From positions 62,001-126,000 of the forward strand of contig NZ_FNDJ01000031.1 of the NCBI RefSeq assembly GCF_900099965.1: DNA of 64,000 nucleotides. The letters are read 5' to 3'. Of this stretch, positions 16,348-25,700 are shown piece after piece. The number at the start of each line of letters is the position of its first letter. Within the stretch, counting starts at the first letter, position 1. This DNA is from Nonomuraea jiangxiensis (GTDB lineage: Bacteria; Actinomycetota; Actinomycetes; Streptosporangiales; Streptosporangiaceae). The notes below the pieces were generated by a model. That model did not search any database. It was not told the origin of the DNA and saw nothing but the letters and a program-made list of their open reading frames with translations. The position numbers and the translations under genes were made by a program.

Positions 16348-16502
16348 GAGCTGTTCCCTCCGGGGGGATTGAGGGGTGCGCAGGTGAAGATATTCAACCA
16401 ATTTGGGAACGCTAATGAAAGATATCTACATGTATCAGTTTTTGGCCTATGCTCAATGCTTTGAGTCGCCAACCGACGCCGCGGCCGCCCGGAACGTACG
16501 GG

Positions 16503-16776
16503 CTACGCCGTGAGAACCTTGTCGAGCTTCGGCTCGACCGGTGATGCCGAGCCGTTGACCACCCGCCACCCGGGGAGCTGGTGCCAGTGAGTGCGGCGGC
16601 GCCGCGGATCCTGGGCGAAGTCCCGCTCGGCCACGTCGGCGAGGCGCTCGGCCGGCCAACTCCCGGACCAAGACGGTGCCGACGCCGGTGCCCCGGACGG
16701 ACCACTCTCCGGGCAGCTCGGGCCGCAGCTCGGACAGGATCCGCCGCCACCGTCGCGCCTTGTCAGCAGATGACAT
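16503..16776 (-). pseudogene. Small gene interrupted by an apparent 1-nt frameshift
   Basis: The minus strand starts MSSADKARRWRRILSELRPE then LPGEWSVRGTGVGTVLVREL. At the GGCCGGCC run (16650-16657) the sensible reading moves by one base into a frame giving AERLADVAERDFAQDPRRRR, then THWHQLPGWRVVNGSASPVE and PKLDKVLTA before the stop at 16503. Joined, the product would be about 91 residues, basic and rich in Trp/Arg. Both halves look coding and both degenerate beyond the junction. It may be a recent pseudogene, a sequence error or recoding. No domain recognised. Confidence 0.55.
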
Positions 16777-16848
16777 ACGAACCTTACGTAGCGGGCGGAG
16801 CCGCGACCGGTCAAGCCACGCCGACCACCCGTTCGACCGTGCCCCCGT

Positions 16849-19779
16849 TCACGGGGCGAGGCCGCGCACGATGGTGCCGTCCGCCTGGTCCCCGGGTTGG
16901 AGGACCTTGCGCACCATCCGCGCGTACAGGAGCTGGTCGTTGACGTACAAGGCGAGATGGTCCACCGACCAGGGCCCGCTGAACCAGTAGTACGGAACCA
17001 GCCACTCGCTCCAGCTCGCCGGAACCGCCTGACGGCGCAGGGACCAGGCGGTGCCGAGCAGGTCACTCAGCCGGGGCCCGCCGGGGTGCGCGCGGTAGAG
17101 CTCGGGCGTCAGGTCGTAGACGTTGATGTCGTTGGGACGGTTACGGCCGCCGAACAGGTGGGTGGCCCCGCGCTCCCACAGCGTGGCCAGGTCGTAGTCG
17201 TGGCCGTCGATGGCGAACACCGCGTTGTCGAGGGTCGGCCCCGTGGAGCCGGTCTTGATGACGAGCTGGAGCTTGCAGACGCGGTCGTTGTCGGCGACGG
17301 GACGCCGCCAGCGGTCGGCCGCCGCGAGGGCCGGCCGAGTGAGCCGCCGGAAGAGGATGTAGCTGAAGTCGTACGACAGGTCGAAGCCCGCCACGATCGT
17401 GCCCTCGAAGTAGCCGAGATGGGAGACGATGCCGACGGCCCGGTGGGCGCCGCTGGGGAGGGGGACGTAGATGGGGCCGCCGCTGGCGCCCTGGCGCATG
17501 TCGGTCTCCGTCGAGCCCCGGGCCTCGTCGTAGGGCGACAGCGTGATGTCGGCGGCGTACATCTGGGGAGGGCCGGACGTCGGATACGGCGGCCGGCGCG
17601 GATAGCCGGTGATGCGGGCGGCCTGGTTGCTCATCTGCTTGTCGTCCAGCGCCGAGAGCCTGAACCCGCCGGGGTCCCAGCCGGCCGGCGGATTCGGCAC
17701 CCTGATCAGGGCGTAGTCGTCCACGCTCTGCCCGAACAGGTAGTCACGCTCGATGCCGCGGATGCTGGCCTGGGTGTCGGCCAGCCAGTCGAGCGGCACG
17801 TCCATGTCCTCCAGGTTGACCGTGTGCGCGGCGAACGGCTTGGTGGTCCCGTTGGCTCCGGGAACGATGGTGATCGACCGCGTCCAGCCGAGTTCGCTGC
17901 ACAGATTGTGCGCGGCCGTCATCACGTAGAAGCGGGAGCCCTCCGCGGGGATCAGCCAGCCGGTCCCCACCCCCGAGCCGCCGCCGGCCAGGGTGACCTG
18001 CAGCAGGCACACCCACTTGTACGGCGCGACGGTCGTGTCCGGCACGGCCGTCGGCGGCGCGGCGGCGGCCCGCCGGAGGAGGGGCGTGGGCTCGGGATCG
18101 GGCTGCTGGACGAGGATCCGGACCGACGTACCGGTGATCTTGGCGGGGTTCCTGCCGGTGACGGGCCGCTCGGGCTCCGCCGAGTGCTCGACGTCGATGG
18201 TCCGCAGGCCCGCGCCGTACCCGGAGATCGTGGCCCAGTAGGGCAGGAACGCGGGGCCGGGCAGGCTCGCGGGGTTCAGGACGGTGGGACCGGAGTCAAC
18301 GGTGGCCAACGCGTCGCCCGCGCCGTTCCTCAGAACGACCTTGAAGGTGTAGGTGCAGATCACCTCGGGGTCGGTGGCCATCCACTGGCCGACCTGGATG
18401 AGCGGCGCGGTGTCGAGGAAGTCGGGCCGGTAGCCGGCGTCGGCCAGGTCGATGCGCTGCCGCTTGACGGCCGGTCCCGAGGCGACCGCGAACGCCGTCG
18501 CGCCCGCGGACTGCGGGCAGGCGACGCCCGGGCCGGTCTCGGTGGTCCAGGCGCCGGTGCCGGTCCACCCGGTCTGGCCGTCGGCCCCGCTCGGATTGGC
18601 CACCAGTTCTGCCGGGCGGAAGCCGGGGCTGAGCAGGACACGCACGCTGGAGCCGCTGATCCGGAATCCCTTCGCCGCGTCCACGGCCGGGTCGCTCGCG
18701 GTGTGCTCGAACTGGACGTACCGCACGCCGGGGCCGTAGTCGCGGAACGACACCAGCACCTGCCGCCAGTCGGTCCGGCCGGGCAGTCCGTCGCCGGCGG
18801 CGGGCGGCACCGGCATCGTGGTCGTGCGCACCTCCTTGAGCACGTCGCGGGCGGTGCCGAGGAGCCGGGCCGTCAGCGCGTACGTGCTGCCGGATGGGCC
18901 GATCGCGCACACCCAGTCGCGTACCTCGATCTCGGGCGAGGTGTCGAGGTAGCCGTCGGTGAGACCGGCGGCGACCAGGTCGACCGTGGCCGACTTGCGG
19001 CACGGGCCGCTCACCTTGTCGGCGGCGAACGCGGACGTCCAGCCGAGCGCGTCGGCCGTGCCGGTGGTCGTCCGCCAGCTTCCCGCGCCCACGCTCCACC
19101 CGTTCAGGCCGCTCTCGCCCGAACCGTTGGCCAGCACCTCCATCAGGAGGTTCTGGCCGGTGGCGCCGAACCGCTGGGCCAGCGCGATGAGCACGTTCTC
19201 GGCGTTGCCGCCGCGCACCAGGCCGAGCAGGGCGGTGGCGGCGTCGGCGGGGATGCCGAACACCGCCGCCGTGGCGGCGGCCAGGCTCATCGCCGGTGCC
19301 GCCGGCGCGGCGGCCAGCACGGTGGCGAACGGCCGGAACGTCGCGCGGAACAGCTCGAACTGGTCCGGAGGCCCGCCACCGGTCCCGGGCGCCAGGTGCG
19401 GGCCGAGTGCCCGCAGCGCGGCCGGGGCTGGGTCGGCCCGCGGCGCGGTCGTCAGGGTCGCGCAACCGGCGGCGTTCGCGGTGGTGGTGCAGCCCAGTGT
19501 CCACGGGCCGGGTTCGGGCGCGTTCACCAGGACCGCCAGCGGGCCGTCGGCGCCGGTCACGACGAGCGTGTCCGCGGTGTCGGTGGCGGTCGCGTAGGTG
19601 GCCCCGCCGGGTCCGGTGAGGACGATCCCGACCCCGGCGGGCGGTCCGGTCACGGCCGCGTACAGCAGCGGCGTCCCGGCCGGTACCTGGATCCGCCCGG
19701 TCAGCGTGCCGGCCGTGCCGTCGGCGTCGATGCGGCAGCAGGCGAACCCCGCCTCGCCGGTGAGGGTGAAGCCGTTCAT
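16849..19779 (-). CDS. Double FBA-domain (F-box-associated-like) trypsin-like serine protease
   Basis: 976 residues, last gene of the four-gene YD-repeat operon; the ATG at 19779 overlaps the previous stop by 4 bp. Residues 1-110 form a beta-rich pre-peptidase-like domain. Residues about 208-382 match the FBA domain of eukaryotic Fbs/NCCRP1 proteins as I recall them: CRKSATVDLVAAG, YLDTSPEIEVRDW, YALTARLL, DYGPGVRYVQFEH, SGSSVRV. Residues about 388-557 are a diverged second copy (QRIDLADAGYRPDFLDTAP, GYGAGLRTIDVEH). Residues about 588-815 are a chymotrypsin/V8-type protease with His624 (TAAHNLCS), Asp688 (DDYALIRV) and Ser766 (QGASGGPIYV). A 150-residue C-terminal domain is unrecognised. The Tyr-Trp glycan-contact loop of Fbs1 is absent. 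No signal peptide is visible. Confidence 0.85.
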   Translation of the reverse strand: MNGFTLTGEAGFACCRIDADGTAGTLTGRIQVPAGTPLLYAAVTGPPAGVGIVLTGPGGATYATATDTADTLVVTGADGPLAVLVNAPEPGPWTLGCTTTANAAGCATLTTAPRADPAPAALRALGPHLAPGTGGGPPDQFELFRATFRPFATVLAAAPAAPAMSLAAATAAVFGIPADAATALLGLVRGGNAENVLIALAQRFGATGQNLLMEVLANGSGESGLNGWSVGAGSWRTTTGTADALGWTSAFAADKVSGPCRKSATVDLVAAGLTDGYLDTSPEIEVRDWVCAIGPSGSTYALTARLLGTARDVLKEVRTTTMPVPPAAGDGLPGRTDWRQVLVSFRDYGPGVRYVQFEHTASDPAVDAAKGFRISGSSVRVLLSPGFRPAELVANPSGADGQTGWTGTGAWTTETGPGVACPQSAGATAFAVASGPAVKRQRIDLADAGYRPDFLDTAPLIQVGQWMATDPEVICTYTFKVVLRNGAGDALATVDSGPTVLNPASLPGPAFLPYWATISGYGAGLRTIDVEHSAEPERPVTGRNPAKITGTSVRILVQQPDPEPTPLLRRAAAAPPTAVPDTTVAPYKWVCLLQVTLAGGGSGVGTGWLIPAEGSRFYVMTAAHNLCSELGWTRSITIVPGANGTTKPFAAHTVNLEDMDVPLDWLADTQASIRGIERDYLFGQSVDDYALIRVPNPPAGWDPGGFRLSALDDKQMSNQAARITGYPRRPPYPTSGPPQMYAADITLSPYDEARGSTETDMRQGASGGPIYVPLPSGAHRAVGIVSHLGYFEGTIVAGFDLSYDFSYILFRRLTRPALAAADRWRRPVADNDRVCKLQLVIKTGSTGPTLDNAVFAIDGHDYDLATLWERGATHLFGGRNRPNDINVYDLTPELYRAHPGGPRLSDLLGTAWSLRRQAVPASWSEWLVPYYWFSGPWSVDHLALYVNDQLLYARMVRKVLQPGDQADGTIVRGLAP

Positions 19780-22700
19780 CGATTGCCTCCGCGCAGCTCC
19801 GGTCGCAGACGCACATAGGCGGCCATCTGCGTCTTGAGGTCGACCCGGTTGAAATCGCAGGTCGGGATGCTCCAGTCGGCGTATCCCGCGTCGATCAGGG
19901 CGGGCCGGGCCCACTCCTCCAGCGACTTGACGCTCGGCTGGTAGTGGCCGGAGGAGTTGGTGAGCATGATCTCCCGCTGGGCGGAGTCGACCCGCATCAT
20001 GCCCGCGGTTCTGGCGCAGCCGCCGCTGTTCAGCATGCTGTGCCGCACGTAGAGCTCGTGGCCCCCGGCTCGGTCGTACATCTCGCAGTAGCGGAACACC
20101 TTCGACTCGTCCACGACGAAGATGTAGTAGCCGTCGGGGATCTGGTGCACCGCCCTCGGCTGCAGCGCCTTGCCGCCGATCGCCTCCATCGGGCCGTAGA
20201 ACTGCAGGTGGTAGATGTCCTCGGCGAGCGGGTCCATGGCGATCCTGTACATGCCCTCCGGACACTTGTTCCACCACCAGTGGTGGAGCGCGAAGCGGCT
20301 CATCCCGTAGCCGAGCGGGAGCGCGGTGGCCGCCGCGCTGAGCACGCCGTATCCGGCGAGCACCAGGCTCACCGGCAGCCGGGAGAGGGCGGCGTGGGCG
20401 ACCAGCGGCGTGAAGGGGTGCGTGTCGTACCCCGGGTAGCCGGGGTAGACGTGCTCAAGGTACTGCCACGACTTCTTCAGGTGCAGGCGCGCCAGGAACC
20501 GGGCGGCGTCGACCTTGTTCCGCACCCAGCCGAACAGGCCCTCGCCGTAGGCCGGGCCCGGCGGGCCGGGCGGCGCGGGGGGCGGCGTCGGGCCGCATGG
20601 ATCCACCGCCGGGGCGACGGTCCGGCCCAGCACGGGATCGTACGTTCCGCGCCTGGTCAGCACCAGCCCCGTCAGCGGATCGACGAGCCCCGGATCGAAC
20701 ACCGACCGGTCGTACAGCGGCAGGTCCTCCTCCGACAGGAGCATGCCCTCCGGGGCGCCGAAGGCGTCGCGGTCGATGTACTGCACGAGCCGGCCCTTGT
20801 CGTTCACCACCGCCTTGATCGTGCCGCCGACGCCGGGGATGGGGTACAGAACGCTGTCGCGCTCGCTGACCGCGACGACGCCGCCGGGGCCGGGCACGAA
20901 GTAGAGGCGCCGCATGGTGGTCGCGCCGGTGCCGTCGGTCACCGATTCCAGGCGGGCCAGCGGCAGCCCGCCCGGCGAGCGCAGGTCGAGTGTGCGGTTC
21001 GTGGCGCCGTCCCCCGCGGGCGTGGCCAGCGTGCAGACCGTGCTGTCCCCCCAGGTGAACTCGCTGTCGTAAGGGCACACGCCGTCGCTGTGAACGGAGG
21101 CGAGGTCCCCCTCGGGGGTATAGGCGATGGAGTCCAGGCCGCGCGTGGGCAGGGCGGTGATCCGGCCGGCGGCGTCGTAGCCGATCGGGCCGCTCGCGCC
21201 GACGCCGGCGATGCTGACGTTGTCCACGCGCAGCGCCGAGGCCCGGCCGTTGACGAGTGTCAGCGCGATGTCGGCGATGTTCCACCCTGGGGCGAGGTCG
21301 GCCAGCGTGCTCAGGTCGAGGGTGAACGTGTGGGAGGTCCAGGTGGCGGACGGGTTGTCCAGGGCGTGGACCAGCCGCGTGCCGATCGGGCCCAGCGGGC
21401 CGTGGACGTTGACGTACCAGCCGGCCTCACCCGTCCGGCCGTCGGGCGCGGGGTCGGCGGCGACGTAGTACGTGACGGTGTAGGTGCCGCGCAGGTCGAA
21501 CCGCGAGCGGTACTCCAGGTAGGAGGAGCCGCCCGGGACGGCGCCCGGCAGGCGCAGGCACCTGGTGCTCGACGGAGGCCCACCGGTCACGGCCTCGACG
21601 GAGGGGCCGTCAGGGCCGAGGTTGGTCCGGCCCCAGGACCAGCCGGGCGGCGGGTCGTCCTCCTCGAAGCCGAATCCCGTGCCGAGGGCGGTCTCGATGG
21701 ACAGCACCCGCTCCGCCGGGGGCGTCGAGGCCAGGAGCCGCTCGCCCGGCTGGTAGCGGTAGGTGGCGACGGCGTCGTCGCGTCCCACGGTCGTCAGGTT
21801 CCCGTCCGGGTCGTAGCCGACCGGGTGGGCGCCGCCCAGGTACGGCACGGCCGCGATCATCCGCCCCGCCGTGTCGTATCCGTACCGGGTCGTCGTCTCG
21901 CGCAGCGGGTACGGCGCGTCCGGCCCGGCCGACCAGCGTGAGCGGGTGGAGGCCACCTTGCCGTCGTGGAAGCCGCCGGGCCCGGGATGGCCGCCCTGGG
22001 TGTAGGTCGCCTCTTCCTCGTACGCCGGGGCGGTGATCTTGGATGGCCAGCCGGCCGCGGTGTACTCCAGGGTGACGGGCACGTTCCCGTCGGCGTACAC
22101 GATCGACGACGGCGTGCCGTCGGGGTTGTAGGTGTAGCGGGCGAACGTCGCGCTGGTGTCGGGGACCGCGCCGAGCGGCCGGTACACGCCGTCGTCCGGC
22201 GGGGTGCCGATCGCGGCCACCCGGCCCGAGCGGTCGTAGGAGTAGGTCACGCGCAGCGGCGGCTCCCCGTCCGTGACCGCCTTGGGCAGGTCGATGCCGG
22301 TCAACCGGCCCCGGCTGTCGTAGGAGTAGGCCGACTCCCACACGTGGTCGTCGAACCCGGGCACGGCCACCCGGTACCGCACGACCGAGCCGCGGGCGTC
22401 GTAGGTGTAGTGCTCGGTGACGGCCGTCGCGCCGGCGCCGGTCACGACCTGGGCCAGGCGGCCCTCCCCCGCCGTGTCGAAGGTGAAGGCCCGGTGCGCC
22501 TGGAACGTCACTCCGGTCCCCGGCCAGGCCGGGTCGTCGGCGTGCCCGGCCGCGGTCTCCCAGGTGAGCGCCGGGTCGGTGATGACGCCGGCCTCGACGA
22601 TCCGGCCCAGCCGGTCGAGCTTGCGGTAGCCGATCCGGGCGGGCGTGGCCGCCGCGTCGGCCGCGTCCTGGGTGAAGCGCAGGCGTCCCGACCGGTCGTA

Positions 22701-25700
22701 GGCGTACCGAGTGGTGCCGCTCTGCGGGGAGTCGGTGGAGGTCACCCGGCCCAGGAAGTCGTAGGTGTAGGTCGTCGTGCCCCCCGTCCCGCCGCCCGCG
22801 GAACCGGGTGGCCGGATCGCGCACAGGCGGCCCGCGCCGTCGTAGTCGTAGCAGGTGGTCAGCTTGGTGCCGTCGTTCAGCGTTCGGCGTTCGGCGTGCA
22901 CCCGGCCGTCGGCCGTGGTCAGCGTCAGCGCCGTGGCGCCGTCGGCCTCGGTGAGGGTGACCAGGCGGTAGCCGTCGGCCTGCGCGTCGGGCACCGCTCC
23001 GGCCATGGCGCCGGTCGCGCTGTTGCGGGCGACGGTCAGGGAGGTCGACCGGCCGCCGTTCACGGCGAGCTCGTCGCCGGGCAGGCCGAGCGCCACCGGC
23101 CGCTCCAGAGGCGACTTCTCGTAGCCGACCTGGACGAAGGGCGCGCCGTGGCCGGGGGCCTTGTACTCGGCGACGCTGCTCACGCCGCCGGGCAGGTAGC
23201 CCGCCACGCCGCCGCCGATGACGTCGCCGGTGTCGTGCACCGGCGCCAGGACCGGGTTCTTGTCGTACGAGGGGCGGCCGACGTCGTCGTACAGCAGCCC
23301 GTGGGCCTCGACGTTCTGGGCGTCGCGGACGTCGAGCGACTGCTGCGGCAGCCCGCGCGCGTCGCAGAGCGTGAACCGCAGCTCCGGCTCGGCCAGCGCG
23401 ACCAGGTCGGCGAACGCGCCGGGCCCCGACAGGTACAGGCCGAGCGTGCCGTCGGGCACGACCCCGCCCAGCCGGTGCGACAGGATCTGTCGGCCCCCGG
23501 CGAAGCAGGAGACCCGGCCGTCGAGGATGGAGAACACCAGGTCACCGTGGGTGAACGCGCCCTGCCGGGTGACAGCCGTCCGCCACGTGCCGCCGTCGTC
23601 GTAGGCGAGCGACCACTGCCCGGTCGCATCGTCGTGGGAGACGAGCACGTTGCCGCAGCCGATGCCGACCTTGCGCCGCTCCGGCTGGGCCTGCGGCAGC
23701 ACCCGCACGTACGCCGCGACGTCGGCGGCGGCGAAGTCCTTCAGCACGGCGCGGCTGCCGTACGTCCCGCCGCCGGTCCCGTCGAACGCCAACCGCCCGC
23801 CGCCCATCGTCCACCCGGACGGCAGCGTCCAGAGCCCGGCGTCGGAGGACTCGAAGTCGTGGTATTCGACGTCGCCGCCGGAGGTGACCTCCAGCAGCGT
23901 GTTCGGGAGGTTCTCGGCGTAGGAGCCGTCGGGGGTCAGCAGCCGGGCGAATCCGGGCACGCGCAGCCGCGCCGACCCGCGGTCCGGGCCGATCGTGGCC
24001 GTCACGACCCGGTTGCCGTCGCGTACGAGGCGGGTGGTGGCGCCGTTCGGGCCGAGCGTGCCGCGCGGCAGCCCGGTCGCCGGGTCGTGGACCTCGGCGT
24101 GGAAGGCGGCGTCGAGCGGCTGCAGGCGCAGCCCGTCGACCATGACCTGCGGCCCGGTGGGCGTGTCCGCCGCCGTGTTGACCACGCGCACCCGCAGGCT
24201 CGCCGTCGTGCCCGGATGCCCGTCCAGCAGGGTGGCCAGCGGGATCGTCGCCGAGACGTACTGCCACGTGCCCCCGGTGACGGGCAGGTCGGCCCTGATC
24301 GGGTCGCCGAGCGGCGTCGGCGGGTCGCCGAGCGCGGTGACGTCGATCTCGACGCGGGCGTTCCCTTCGACGTAGCCGGGCCCGGTCTGCGCCCAGCAGG
24401 AGAACAGGTAGGCGCGGTCCTGCCCGGCCGGGACGAATGTGGCGTAAGGCCCCGCCGCACCCGCCGGGTCCGCCACCACGGCCAGCGAACCGGACCCCAG
24501 CTGGCTCTCCCCGGCCACAAGGTGCGGCTGAACCGGCCCGCTCGCGCCGCCGGCCTCCCGGTAGCGCCAAGGGCCCGGGTCCTCGCCGGGCTCGCAGCCG
24601 TAGAAATGCGCCTCGCCCGCGGCGCAGTCGGCGGCGGCGAAGGCGGCCGAGCCCGCGGGGCCGTAGAGCGTGCTGCCCGGCAGGCCGATGGCGTCGCGGG
24701 TGCCGGTGACCCGGCCGTCGGGCGTGCGGGTGGCGACGAGGTGGGCCGGCTCCCACCCGGCGGGCACGACCGAGCCCTCCCGCCAGGCCGTGAAGTCGGC
24801 GGCCTCGGCCGTGGTGGCCCGGTAGGTCGCGCGCTGGGCCCACCGGCCGGGGCCCTCGCCCCAGTCGTCGCTCCACGTCGTCGCCTCGCCGCCGGTGCGC
24901 ACGCCGTCGGCGGAGGTGAGCGTCAGGACGACCGGGCTGAGCAGGTTGAGCGTGCGGTCCGGGTCGTAGGCGCGCCACCAGTGGGTGAAGTCGGCCCGGA
25001 CGAGCCGGCCGTCGGCCTCGGCGCGCGCCGTGCTGAGCATCAGGCCGGTCAGCTCGTCGTAGGTGTGGGTGCTGCGCAGCGGCGCGCCGTCGACCTCGGC
25101 GAGGTCCTCGCGGCAGCGCGCCCAGCCGCCCACGTCGCGGGGGCCGCTCCGGGTCGTGGTCACCCACCACCACATCGTGGTCCTGGACACCGGTGTGGCG
25201 GAGTCCTGCCGGTAGACGGCCTGGGCGTACGGTGTGCCGGGCAGCCTGGACAGGTGCGCGGCGGCGTTGGTCGCCGAGCCGGTGGGACGGTCCAGGCCGG
25301 CGGCCTCCGCGGCGGACAGCCCGTTGAAGAAGTCCACGACCGTGCGCCCGCTGACCGGGGCGGCCGCGTCGGCCGTGCCCGGCGCGATGGTCACCCTCGC
25401 GGCGGCCACCCGCTGCCCGTCGGGTGAGACCGTGGCCGTGGCCGGGTCCACCAGGTAGCCCACCGGCACCCGGTTGTAGGCGCTGTCCGGTCCGGTGTCC
25501 GTGCTCCGACCGGAGCCGTACAGCGTCACGGACGTGACCTGGGCCGGCGTGATCGTGCCGCGTACGTCGCCGGCGACCACCCGGTGCAGGCGCAGCACGG
25601 CGTCCGTGCCCCAGGTGCCGGTGCTGGTGGCGAACGCGGCCGGGCCCGCGGCGGCGAGGCGGGCGCCCGCCAGGTTGATCGCGGTGCCGGGCTCGCCGGG

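Noticed and set aside
21966..25427. Very long open frame on the plus strand opposite the 2714-aa YD gene
   Set aside because: Low-complexity Arg/Gly/Val-rich translation without domains; a GC-bias shadow of the real minus-strand gene, whose codons give clear YD repeats.
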